Source of the DNA: an uncultured bacterium
GTDB taxonomy: Bacteria > Bacillota > Clostridia > Lachnospirales > Lachnospiraceae
Length of the DNA: 39,114 bases
NCBI GenBank assembly: GCA_947651225.1
Contig: CANSYK010000031.1
Span: 1 to 39,114, forward strand
Reading direction: 5' to 3'
Made by a program: the position numbers and the translations under genes. Below, piece after piece: positions 27,212-39,027 of the stretch. Every line of letters begins with the position of its first letter. Position 1 is the first letter of the stretch. Under the pieces are notes generated by a model, which did no database searches, had not been told where the DNA came from, and saw only the letters and a program-made list of their open reading frames with translations.

Positions 27212-29025
27212 GTTGCAAATACCTCCTTATCACTGATTTTCTTCTGATATCCCAAAGTAAACATTGGCGAGAATGCATAACCTTCTCTGATATAGCCCTC
27301 TGCATCTGCTGCATCCGTGCTTAAAGATACCTTCGTCTCAATAGCAGGAATCACTGCGGCTGCACTTTTCGCCCCAGCCATAGCTTCTTCCCTGCACTTA
27401 TATTCATAAGTAAGCGATTTTGTCTCGCCCTCCTTATCAAGAGAAAGGATAATTCCGTTCATATCTTCTGGATATTCTGTTGTACCATAGCAGGCAACTA
27501 TATACCCATTGATTGTAACATCAGCATCTGGATTACTCATTTCCAGAATATTTCTTTCAATCTTAATATTAGAAGCGCCTTCCTCAAAATAAATCTTTGT
27601 CTGTATCTTTACCGTTAAATCATAGAACTCGATTTCCACCGGATCTAATGTAAGGATTCTTGTACCACCCTCTTGCGAAAAGCTTGCATGAGTACGGCAC
27701 AGACACAAATCTACTTCTTCTCCGTTATAGCATACTTTAGCGCTCCGAACAGTGCCTTCGCCCGCATAGTGTGTAAAGTAACCCGCACGATATTTTTCCT
27801 GAATCAGGAATGGATAGGAAGCATCCTGTACATGCTTTGTTCCAATTCCCACTTCCCATTTTAATTTTGCGGCATATGGTCTGAGATCAACAATCGCACC
27901 ACCCTGATCCATATTTACACAAGCTCTCATATAAGGATCTGCATACCAGAAAAGCTGTTTATCAGAACCATATAAAATATCCTTCCAAAGCGCACATTCC
28001 GGCTCCGTATAACTCTTATTTTCACGATAATAATCAGCAAACTCAGCCATTGTCATATCAACCAGCTTGCCCTCTTTTTTAAGCTGTCCATAATATGCCA
28101 TGCCATCTTCATAAGACTTAGCAAGCAGTTCATATGGAGCTTCCCAGCGTCCCATTTTGTTAAGCCAGCCAGGTCCTACAAACATCATATTATACGCATA
28201 GCCATTGTTGTATTTTTCCAGATGGCGGTACTGATCAATCAAATTGTAAAGATATGGATATTCCCACTTTTCACTGTCATAAATCATACCACGAAGTACA
28301 TTCTGCGGATGAGTACCAAAGTTGGAACCATTTCCATCATAGCATGCTAACAGGTCACGTGACAGATGCGGAATCGCTACGATACCACTGTCCTCTGCCT
28401 CATTTGCCGCTGGAGCATGGGTATTCTGTTTGGAAGGAATCCATGGATTCCATGGGCCGCCATCAAACAACGTATACCAGGAATTGTTACAAGTATGGTA
28501 CGCCTTAGGTCCCTCTTCCCAACAGGTAGCAATCGCACATTTTACCATTGGATATTTTTCTTTAATGTAGTTTGTCAGTTCTGCGTCCATATAATAAGAG
28601 CCAGTAGACTCTGGATAAAAACCAAAACGGTCATAAAACTTTCCAAATATATCGTCTACAATACTCTTTTTATCCTCCATAGAAAACATCCAAATACAGA
28701 AATCTTTTGTTTTATATTTCTCACGAAACTCTTTACATGGAAGTCCCAAAAGAGAAAGCGCAATTTCATCACCGTACTTTTCATGGTGCTCTTTTGCAAT
28801 CGCAACCGCCTCGTCATTAAAGAGGCTGGCATATGTCATTTGAATCGTTACTTTTAAATTATTTTTATGAGCCGTTTCCTGCTGAAACTTAAAGATATCC
28901 AAAGACTCTGTAAGCAGTGCTTTCTTTCCAATATCCTCCGCTTTTCCTTGTCTGGTTACTTTTTCCGCATATTCTGGAACCATTTCCGGACGATGGATAA
29001 TATTTACAACAAATGTATTTTCCAT
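27184..29025 (-). CDS. Uncharacterised 613-residue protein of the galactan locus
   Basis: A cytoplasmic protein (no signal peptide) between the solute-binding lipoprotein and the zinc-ribbon gene. Residues 1-260 read like a (beta/alpha) barrel of the polysaccharide-deacetylase or GH57 type: LKVTIQMTYASL, CIWMFSMEDKKSIVDDIFGKFYDRFGFYPESTGSYY with a NodB-like spacing, then IPHLSRDLLACYDGNG. Residues 400-613 look like beta-sandwich. The layout recalls the paired DUF3863/DUF3864 proteins, but that is from memory. AAGGAG lies seven bases before the ATG. A carbohydrate-active enzyme for an imported galactan fragment is plausible; the reaction is unknown. Confidence 0.75.
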   Translation of the reverse strand: MENTFVVNIIHRPEMVPEYAEKVTRQGKAEDIGKKALLTESLDIFKFQQETAHKNNLKVTIQMTYASLFNDEAVAIAKEHHEKYGDEIALSLLGLPCKEFREKYKTKDFCIWMFSMEDKKSIVDDIFGKFYDRFGFYPESTGSYYMDAELTNYIKEKYPMVKCAIATCWEEGPKAYHTCNNSWYTLFDGGPWNPWIPSKQNTHAPAANEAEDSGIVAIPHLSRDLLACYDGNGSNFGTHPQNVLRGMIYDSEKWEYPYLYNLIDQYRHLEKYNNGYAYNMMFVGPGWLNKMGRWEAPYELLAKSYEDGMAYYGQLKKEGKLVDMTMAEFADYYRENKSYTEPECALWKDILYGSDKQLFWYADPYMRACVNMDQGGAIVDLRPYAAKLKWEVGIGTKHVQDASYPFLIQEKYRAGYFTHYAGEGTVRSAKVCYNGEEVDLCLCRTHASFSQEGGTRILTLDPVEIEFYDLTVKIQTKIYFEEGASNIKIERNILEMSNPDADVTINGYIVACYGTTEYPEDMNGIILSLDKEGETKSLTYEYKCREEAMAGAKSAAAVIPAIETKVSLSTDAADAEGYIREGYAFSPMFTLGYQKKISDKEVFATWLNLEKAN

Positions 29026-29052
29026 TCCTATACTCCTTCTATCTGTTATTTT

Positions 29053-30324
29053 CTAATCGACAGGAGCTGTAATTCCTTCAACAGCCGTATCCAAAAGCTC
29101 CTGTAATTTTATTTTGCCAGAATTTCCTTCCACCAAAATTGCGCCAAGTGTCTTTGCCGGGTCCCAGAAGTTATCTCCAACCCTTTGGAGTGTCGCAAAC
29201 CGGGATTGCAAAGCAAGCGCCGCAATTGCCGGATTTTCTTTTACCTCTTCTGAATCTGCCGCCATTACATTGGAAGGCCCAAGCCCCCTGACTTTAAAAC
29301 GCTTTACCTGGTTGTCATAATTTGTTAAATACCGTGCAAGCTTCATGGCAGCTTCAACATTCTTCGAATAGGCGTTTACCCCTATCAGCTTGTAACCTGC
29401 ATAACTTGCCATTTGAACCTGTTCACCTGCACATGTATATGTTGGCAGCTTTGTGGCAGCATAGTTATCTCCCCATGCTTTTTCCACTTCTGCCGCATTC
29501 CATGTGCCACTGACTCCGGCAATAATAGAACCATCCTTTACACCTTTAAGGAACTCAACATCCTGAACATTCTTAAAGCCTTCACTGCCTGTGATATCCA
29601 ATATCGCCTGTGCCACGTCTGTACCTTTGTACTCTCCATCTGTAGCATTCCAATTGCAGATATTTGTCCCATCCTCAACTTTTGACAACTCTAAACCTGC
29701 ACCGGCAAAAAATGACAGAATATAGTAACCATCATCAACTGTCATAGAAACCTTTTTCTTTTTAGCCTCTGCAATTTTAAGCATAGTATCCAAAGTGGCC
29801 ACATCTTCTTCTGATTTAAAATATTTATTATTGTAAAACATGAAATAGCCATTATCAGCCGTCATTGGATAGGCATACAGCCTCCCGTCTCTGGAAGCCG
29901 CATTAACCGCAGCACTTTCCTCTCCACCATTTTCCTCAATCACCTGATCCACATCCAGTGTGATTTCATGCAATGTATTGCCCTCCAGCAAATCATCGAA
30001 CTGATCGTCCGCAAATGCAAAAAGATCTCCTGCCATCTCTGGATCATTTAATACATCATCCTTTGCGTCCTTTTCAGACTCCATACTGAGTTTGATGTTC
30101 CAGCCTGCCACCTCGGTATATTCCTTTTGGAAACTTTCAATCATTTCACCTAACATCACCTGATCATCCTCGGCGCCCCAAACAGTTAATGCAACACCTT
30201 CTTCTTCGTCCTCTTTCGATACACCTGATTTCTGCACATCCTCTTCCTTTGAAGAACCACAGCCAGAAAAACAGGTGAGAGCAATTGTGCCTGCCATTGT
30301 TAATGCAAGTAGCTTTTTCTTCAT
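29053..30324 (-). CDS. Sugar ABC transporter solute-binding lipoprotein
   Basis: A 423-residue extracellular solute-binding protein of the MalE-like (CUT1) type. Signal peptide MKKKLLALTMAGTIAL with lipobox FSGC, lipid-modified Cys22. The mature part has the typical LTVWGAEDDQVMLGEMIESFQKEY start. The locus points to galacto-oligosaccharides as ligand. Permease genes normally follow directly, but none is present in this window. GAAGGGGG precedes the start. It is the first gene after a strong promoter (30464-30492) with a LacI-type operator, so it heads the intracellular part of the locus. Confidence 0.9.
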   Translation of the reverse strand: MKKKLLALTMAGTIALTCFSGCGSSKEEDVQKSGVSKEDEEEGVALTVWGAEDDQVMLGEMIESFQKEYTEVAGWNIKLSMESEKDAKDDVLNDPEMAGDLFAFADDQFDDLLEGNTLHEITLDVDQVIEENGGEESAAVNAASRDGRLYAYPMTADNGYFMFYNNKYFKSEEDVATLDTMLKIAEAKKKKVSMTVDDGYYILSFFAGAGLELSKVEDGTNICNWNATDGEYKGTDVAQAILDITGSEGFKNVQDVEFLKGVKDGSIIAGVSGTWNAAEVEKAWGDNYAATKLPTYTCAGEQVQMASYAGYKLIGVNAYSKNVEAAMKLARYLTNYDNQVKRFKVRGLGPSNVMAADSEEVKENPAIAALALQSRFATLQRVGDNFWDPAKTLGAILVEGNSGKIKLQELLDTAVEGITAPVD

Positions 30325-30374
30325 GTTTTAACCCCCTTCTACGTTCTGCTACCCTCCTTTCTAATACTTTGCAA

Positions 30375-30408
30375 GGAACTGCGCAGAAATGATTTGATAC
30401 AGTTCCTG
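30375..30408 (-). promoter_or_regulatory. Stem-loop in the leader of the solute-binding protein gene
   Basis: Perfect 8-bp arms AGGAACTG and CAGTTCCT enclose an 18-nt loop. It lies between the operator and the ribosome site. No T-run follows. It may stabilise the mRNA or bind a regulator. Confidence 0.4.
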
Positions 30409-30429
30409 ATTATCTAAACCGGTCTTTTG

Positions 30430-30457
30430 TTGCGCAAATTGCGCAATCGGTTGTTCC
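30430..30457 (-). promoter_or_regulatory. Predicted LacI-family operator at the binding-protein promoter
   Basis: It contains TTGCGCAA twice (30430-30437 and 30439-30446) and, at 30440-30457, TGCGCAATCGGTTG followed by TTCC, a match to the operator at 35096-35113 at 13 of 18 positions. It covers the predicted transcription start. The divergence is in the distal half-site. Confidence 0.6.
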
Positions 30458-30463
30458 TTTTAC

Positions 30464-30492
30464 AGTATAAACAAGAACCGCTTCTCTGTCAA
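30464..30492 (-). promoter_or_regulatory. Promoter of the solute-binding protein operon
   Basis: On the minus strand: -35 TTGACA (30487-30492), a 17-bp spacer, -10 TATACT (30464-30469). Near-consensus. The start point should be near 30457, inside the predicted operator. Confidence 0.8.
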
Positions 30493-30522
30493 TGCATTTT
30501 TATCTTTTCTATACATTTTTGG

Positions 30523-30548
30523 GTTACTATTCGTTACGATTCACGGCT
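30523..30548 (-). repeat. Dispersed repeat R1, copy 5 (partly doubled)
   Basis: Plus strand GTTACTATTC followed directly by GTTACGATTCACGGCT, that is, one partial and one full copy head to tail, immediately after the lacI-type stop codon. Confidence 0.65.
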
Positions 30549-30550
30549 GA

Positions 30551-31612
30551 TTATTGTGTGGAACCCTTCAGAATCATCTCATATCCCAACAGTCTTTTCC
30601 TTTGCACTTCTTTGCCGGAAATATAGTCAAACAAAGTTTTGCAGGCGACCGTTCCAAGCTCTTTTGGATCATATTGCAGTGATGTAATAGACGGATGATA
30701 ATTATCCAAAATAGCACTGTTATAAAACGATGCTACTTTCACCTGCCCTGGAATATCAATTCCATCCTGTGCAAGCTTATTTAACACATACTGACAGATT
30801 TTATCATCTGTGCAGACAATACATTCTACCTTTCCCCGAATGCATTCTTCCACCGCATGCTCTACTGACTGCTCTGATTCGCAATCCATATAAACCCTGC
30901 TCTGACTGACAGCCGCCCCCTGTTCCTGAAGCCCCAGCTCAAAGCCCTGATACCTTGTCTGATTGACCACCTGGTTCATGCCTCCGCCAATCAGGGCAAA
31001 GCTCTTTATTCCTTTTATCCTCAAGATAGAGGTCAGTTCCCGGCAGGCATTAATATGGTCATTGTCAATCTGAATCACATCCTCCACCATCGAACTGCCA
31101 ATTACCACAAAAGGCATGCCACTTTCCTTGAGGTAGCTGACCCCCTCATCCTTCACCAGAGTTCTTCCCACAATCACACCATCTACTTTACGGTTTTTCA
31201 CAATTCTCTTTAACTGGGAAATATCTCGTTCAAAGACCATCGATATCAGAATGTCATAATCTTCTGCCATTGCAACTTCGCTCACTCCTATCATGCATCT
31301 TTGAAAAAACGGCAAATCTGTCAACCCCGAATCACCTGGAATTACCCAGCCAATGTTATAAGTTTTCGAGTTAGCAAGCCCTTTTGCTACAACATTGGGC
31401 CGATAATGGTATCGCTTAATATATTCCATCACCCGCTGCCTTGTACCCTCACTGATTCTGCCTTTACCGGAAATCGCGCGTGATACAGTTGTTTTAGACA
31501 CCCCCAGCGCTTCTGCTACATCATCAATCGTAATTTTATTCTGCTCTTTTTCCAAATGTACTGTAATATTTTCCAATGCAGAATCTGTCGTATTTTTTTC
31601 CTCCTGCGCCAT
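30551..31612 (-). CDS. LacI-family transcriptional regulator
   Basis: A 353-residue regulator. The helix-turn-helix TIDDVAEALGVSKTTVSRAIS lies near residues 28-48, after an unusual 25-residue N-terminal extension (most LacI proteins start at the helix-turn-helix). The rest is a periplasmic-binding-protein-like sugar-sensing domain. It lies between the secreted galactanase and the solute-binding protein genes, both of which carry TGCGCAA-type operators, so it is the likely repressor, relieved by galactose or a galacto-oligosaccharide. No matching operator is seen before its own gene. AAGGAG lies 11 bases upstream. Confidence 0.9.
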   Translation of the reverse strand: MAQEEKNTTDSALENITVHLEKEQNKITIDDVAEALGVSKTTVSRAISGKGRISEGTRQRVMEYIKRYHYRPNVVAKGLANSKTYNIGWVIPGDSGLTDLPFFQRCMIGVSEVAMAEDYDILISMVFERDISQLKRIVKNRKVDGVIVGRTLVKDEGVSYLKESGMPFVVIGSSMVEDVIQIDNDHINACRELTSILRIKGIKSFALIGGGMNQVVNQTRYQGFELGLQEQGAAVSQSRVYMDCESEQSVEHAVEECIRGKVECIVCTDDKICQYVLNKLAQDGIDIPGQVKVASFYNSAILDNYHPSITSLQYDPKELGTVACKTLFDYISGKEVQRKRLLGYEMILKGSTQ

Positions 31613-31696
31613 AGTCCCGCACTCTCCTTTTATTCTATTATTCCTATATGTACAGCTATAAATAAATGCTTACTGATACAGTTTAAAATAGAACAG

Positions 31697-31766
31697 AAAA
31701 AAAGGCAACCTTAAACAGAAATTAAATGAAGCGGCTTAAACATTTTTAAACCGCTTCATTGTTGCC
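31697..31766 (-). terminator. Terminator of the secreted galactanase gene
   Basis: Nested structure: an inner stem between AATGAAGCGG (31725-31734) and CCGCTTCATT (31751-31760), extended by paired T and A, and an outer stem GGCAAC (31704-31709) with GTTGCC (31761-31766), followed on the minus strand by seven T. Confidence 0.85.
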
Positions 31767-31804
31767 AGCAAAAGGATTATCTTCCGCACCCAAACTAAAA
31801 TATG

Positions 31805-34800
31805 TTATTTTACTTTAACATTTACTGTTTTGCTATAAGCTCCCGTTACTTTTTTCGCACCATTCTTTGCATAAGCACATACTCTGATATAGTATGTCTT
31901 TTTGCTCTTCAGGTTTTTTAATACCTTAGAAGTTTTACTTACTGTTACTTTTTTCGCATTTTTAAAGTTCTTTGATGTGCTGTATTGCACTTGATAGCCT
32001 GCTGCCTTCGCAGCTTTCTTCCAGCTCACTGTTACTTTCTTCTTTGCAGCTTTTGCTTTTACACCACTTACTTTCTTTGGCTTAACAGTAATTGTAATTT
32101 TCTTGGAAGCTGCTGTATACTTGTCAGTTGCTGCCGCATAAACGGTAATAACAGCTACGCCAGCTCCTTTAATCGTTACTTTTCCTGTTTTGCTGACAGT
32201 TGCTACAGCTTTGTTGTCTGTTTCATAAGTAAGTGCTCCCTCTGCTTTCGCATTTAATGTAAACGCTTTATTGCCATATGTCTTTGTGTAACTTGACTTT
32301 CCGGCAATAACCTGTTCAATTAATTCTGGAACACCTGGGACGTATTCACTGTTCAGATACAGAGAAGCATCATCCATGGTTCCCCATGCTCCGGCATTCA
32401 TTGCAGCATCTACAGTTAATGTAATGGTGTTTTGTCCGTTTTTAATCATATCCTCTGAAACAAAGATATCATTTACTTTTACCTGCTTCCAGCCAAGGCA
32501 GCCAGTAAGCATTGTACTTTCGGAAGAATATTCTTTTCCATCCCCAGTCACTGCCACAAGCTTCAGGCTTTCCCCTTCTCTTGTTCCTGCACTGGCAAGT
32601 CCCTGCATATAAATAAACGCATTGTAATGTCCTGCTTTTGTCACGGTAGTCGTCGTTGATGCCGTAAACTTAAAATCAGAATCGCTGTAGAAATGCAGAC
32701 ACATTTCTCCTGATCTTTTATCTTCTCCTGATTTGACAGCTCCGCCTTCTCCTGTTACCGTCCATGCAGAACCTTTATTTTCAAATCCCGGATCTGACAA
32801 TAAATTTGCTCCAACCACGTTTACTGTCACAACAACTGCATAAGAAGCATCGTCTGCTAATGTACCATTGATGGTGTAAGTACCAATTCCTACAGTAGTT
32901 GCTGCTGACTCATTTACTTTTGCCACATCTTCTTTGTTCCAGTTTACTTCTTTTTCCGCTTCGGAAGAATCATTATAAGTTACCGTAATCTTTGGCAAAA
33001 ATTCATCTACTGTCTGACCTGCTTCAATACTGATTTCCGCAGAAGTGTATCCATCCGGCTTAACCACAGAAGCCTCTGCCCCATACTTTAAGCAATCAGG
33101 ATTGTATACATCTAATACCGGAAGCGGATTGCCGTTAAAGTCGAATACACTCTGGTTCGTCATGCCGCTTCCTCCCCACCAGAGACCAGCATCATCCGGA
33201 TCATATTCTACAGAGTAACTACTTGCCCAGCCAGAGCCGCATTCTACATCAAGCACTTTATTATCTGCTTCAATCTTCTCTGCATCTGCTTTCAGATTGC
33301 CATTTTCATCATATACTGTCATTGCTGATATCCATGCAGGCTCCCAATAGAAGAAACCAAGCGCTGCTTTCTCTCCATTAGAAAGAGTGACATCAACATT
33401 ATTTACTGCATTGGCAACATCTCTGACTTCGTTTGCCTGCCCCTGAACAGTAACATTGTAATTCACATAATCCCCTGTTCTGAAATCAGACTGATTTGCT
33501 GTATGGCCAAGCTTATAAGTATTTGCCCATGAAGTTTCTGCGACCATAACATATTTATCATATGTCTTTGCCACATCAGACAACACATTGGTAAGATTTT
33601 CCATTGTACCATGAGAGTTTGGATAATAAGAAGAAGCAAACAAATCGTAGCTTACGCCTTCTTTTGTCCCATCTCCATCACCATCATAATCATCAAGATT
33701 TGCTGCATAGCTCATCAAAAGCCCGTCTTTTTCCGGATTGGTAAAATGAACTGCTGCAAGGATATTCTTGTCGATTGCATGGACTGCATCACAGCCGGCA
33801 TCAAAAATCCTGTTCATATCCGCCCATTCTGTTACACCACAGACATGCCCATTTGTCTCATTACCAACCTGCACCATAGCTACATCAACGCCATTATCTT
33901 TTACCAGTTTAGTAAGGGAGTCCGTAATATAATCTGAAACCGCTGTAACCTTCTGGTCAACTGTATAGTCGGCCCATGCCTTTGGCGCTTTCTGTTTTCC
34001 CGGATCTGCCCAGAAGTCAGAAAGATGGAAATCAATCAGAACCTTCATTCCGGCCTTTGTTACATATTTTCCCATTTCAATTGCCGTATCAAGATCATTG
34101 TTACCACCGCCATAGCTTTTTCCATTGGCGTCATATGGATTATTCCATACACGGATACGAATATAGTTCACACCAGACTTTGCAAGGAAATCAAAGAATC
34201 CCTGCTCGTCAAGCACCTTTCCGTCCTTGTCCTTGAATCCTATCTTGTTAATCTCCTCTTCACTTGCTCCAGCAGCCTTCATGTTTTCTCTTACCTTCTC
34301 ATATGCTTTCATAATACTAAGATAAGAAGAAACATCCATACCACGGATTGATTTTTCATCATAATTATCAATTTTTTTAATAAACAGCTCTGAAGGAATT
34401 GCCGGCTCGGAAGGAGGTGCCGTTTCTGTTGGATCGGATGACTCCACAGGAGGAGCCGGCGTTTCCTTAGAATCACTGCTTACAGCTTTGATACTGATAT
34501 TGTCAATGTGTCCCCATGCTTTGGCTTTACATTCTACATATACGCCAACTTCCACATTTGTCATATTTTCAGCAATGACAAATGTACCACTGCTCTCTGT
34601 CCAGTTCCCCCAGCCGGAATTTTCCTGAACTACATCACCTTTTTCCCCATTCAGGTAGACATAAACTTTTTCCCCATCAGCACCCTGTGACTGTGCTGTT
34701 ACCTTATACGTCCCAGCAGGAAGGCTTTCAATCACCTGAACACACTTGAACTCAATATCCGCATCCTCATTATAGAAATTTAATGCCTTGCCCCCAGTTT

Positions 34801-35022
34801 CTTCTTTTACTTCAAATGTCCCCGGTGCCGGTTCAGCCGTCCAGCCGTCCAGCCGTCTGTTCCATTTTCAAAATCCCCATTTACCAGTGCGATTTTCCCT
34901 TCCTTCTTAATAGAAGAAACTTTTCCTGCCGCTTCTGTCACAGAAACAATCCCCGGCTGTGTCAAAAGCATAGCCGCCCCCAGCAGACACGCCGCTACAC
35001 GCTTCATAATTTTTTTCCTCAT
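31805..35022 (-). pseudogene. Secreted multidomain GH53 galactanase, frameshifted by an 8-bp repeat
   Basis: As sequenced, the 5' frame starts at 35022 (GGAGG six bases upstream), encodes a signal peptide and stops after about 70 residues; the rest lies in another frame (31805-34735). Removing one of three 8-bp units at 34834-34857 joins them into a 1069-residue protein: signal peptide (1-32), galactan-binding-like module (42-180), Pro-rich linker, GH53 (about 210-645; acid Glu386 in VGNETNG, nucleophile Glu493 in VAETSWA), Ig-like (655-735), CBM61-like module (737-892), BIG2-like (895-980) and Fn3 (980-1069). It would cut beta-1,4-galactan outside the cell. No cell-wall anchor is seen. The repeat suggests phase variation; decay or a sequencing error is possible. 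Confidence 0.85.
34834..34857 (-). repeat. Three tandem 8-bp units (GACGGCTG) that break the galactanase frame
   Basis: Plus strand CAGCCGTC at 34834-34841, 34842-34849 and 34850-34857. With two copies (or five) the flanking frames join as DGWTAEPAPGTFEVK; with three they do not. Confidence 0.9.
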
Positions 35023-35046
35023 ATACATCCTCCAATCTTCACCTGT

Positions 35047-35080
35047 TTTTCTGACAAAACCCTATTTCCTTATCAGAAAA
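35047..35080 (-). promoter_or_regulatory. Stem-loop in the galactanase leader
   Basis: Arms TTTTCTGA (35047-35054) and TCAGAAAA (35073-35080) with an 18-nt loop. It lies between operator and start codon, in the same place as the leader stem-loop of the binding-protein gene. Confidence 0.35.
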
Positions 35081-35095
35081 GATTTTAAGAACCAA

Positions 35096-35113
35096 TGCGC
35101 AACCGTTTGCGCA
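35096..35113 (-). promoter_or_regulatory. Predicted LacI-family operator at the galactanase promoter
   Basis: Minus strand TGCGCAAACGGTTGCGCA: 7-bp inverted arms TGCGCAA/TTGCGCA with a central CG, the form typical of LacI-family operators. It spans about -1 to +17. Confidence 0.75.
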
Positions 35114-35118
35114 AAATC

Positions 35119-35147
35119 AGTATAACATCTTTTGCCCAGATTTTCAA
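35119..35147 (-). promoter_or_regulatory. Promoter of the secreted galactanase gene
   Basis: On the minus strand: -35 TTGAAA (35142-35147), a 17-bp spacer, -10 TATACT (35119-35124). It starts 10 bp after the GH2 stop codon. Ten-bp direct repeats (CCCAGATTTT on the plus strand, 35135-35144 and 35150-35159) overlap the -35 region. Confidence 0.75.
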
Positions 35148-35157
35148 CACCCAGATT

Positions 35158-38217
<3,060 letters not shown>

Positions 38218-38232
38218 TTATTTCTAAATACT

Positions 38233-38250
38233 CTTCTCAAAATTGAGAAG
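38233..38250 (-). promoter_or_regulatory. Inverted repeat upstream of the GH2 gene
   Basis: CTTCTCAA AA TTGAGAAG, perfect 8-bp arms with a 2-bp centre, 34 bp before the start codon. It is unlike the TGCGCAA operators, so a different regulator or a simple hairpin is possible. No confident promoter was found beside it. Confidence 0.4.
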
Positions 38251-38309
38251 GCATTCATTTTTTCTATGTTGATATCTCCTGCAAAAGATATGCCAAATCT
38301 TCCTGATTA

Positions 38310-39027
38310 CTAAAAAAATAGTTTTGTAGTCAGCCCTAATACCAGAAGATGCACAGGATAAAAGATATAGTAAGCATATTTAGGTAATTTGTCTTTTCGC
38401 TCCCCACTGTAAAGCCATATCAGATAAAATGCAATCGGACAGGTAAGGTATACTACCTCTGCTATAATTCCCAAAAGACTGGCAGCAATCCCCAAAACCG
38501 TCCTCACTCCACCTCTTTTCCGAAAAATATAAAATATTGCCACCAACAATACAATACAAAGGCCATACCGTGCCCTCAATATTGCAGCCCACCCCACAGC
38601 ACATAAAACAATGACAACCTCCCCCAGCCGATAAACTATGCCTTTTTTATCCTCATACATTTTAATAAAATACAACATTAAAAGGCTTATGCCCAGGCTC
38701 ATCATAGCATTTTGACTGGGACCAGTCAAACACTTTCTGGCTATTTGCCAGATCATAAGGTATTTCGCTAATCAAAGCAAAAAAGATAATGGAAAGAAGA
38801 TAACTTCTGTAACTCGAAGTTTTTCGGAATCCTTCAACCAGCAAAAAGGCAAATACTGGAAGGGCAAGGCCCCCAATAAGCTGCAATACAGAGCTCACTC
38901 CAGACAATACCATAAGCTGTGAGTTCTTCTCCATTGCTGCTGACAATTCTGCCTGTGTATACTGATCAAGATTTATCAGCCCTTTCTGTATAATTGTAAC
39001 TCCTATTGTCTGTGCTAATAAAATCAC
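38310..39027 (-). pseudogene. TraX-family membrane protein, frameshifted
   Basis: Two overlapping frames (38662-39027 and 38310-38756) together give one TraX-like protein with several membrane helices: GGLALPVFAFLLVEGFRKTSSYRSYLL, then FALISEIPYDLANSQKVFDW in the first frame and SQNAMMSLGISLLMLYF through AYYIFYPVHLLVLGL in the second. Deleting one C in the CCC near 38720 would join them. TraX-like proteins resemble acyltransferase membrane proteins; function in Firmicutes is unclear. The 5' end is uncertain: the coding sense (SISADGLKIFAG) continues upstream to about 39065, but an ATG at 39073 is in another frame. Confidence 0.7.
38711..38730. repeat. Inverted repeat at the TraX frameshift
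   Basis: TTTGACTGG GA CCAGTCAAA: perfect 9-bp arms around two bases, exactly where the reading frame breaks. Confidence 0.75.

Noticed and set aside
27184-29025. Assignment as lacto-N-biose/galacto-N-biose phosphorylase (GH112)
   Set aside because: It is shorter than GH112 enzymes (about 720 residues) and I do not see that family's motifs; position near gal genes alone is not enough.
31805-34735. Independent intracellular galactanase starting at the GTG at 34735
   Set aside because: That codon falls inside the first binding module, without a ribosome site; the frame joins the upstream signal peptide when one 8-bp unit is removed.
38251-38309. Promoter for the GH2 gene (TTGGCA with a 16-bp spacer to TATCAA)
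   Set aside because: Both hexamers and the spacing are poor; too weak to report as a feature.
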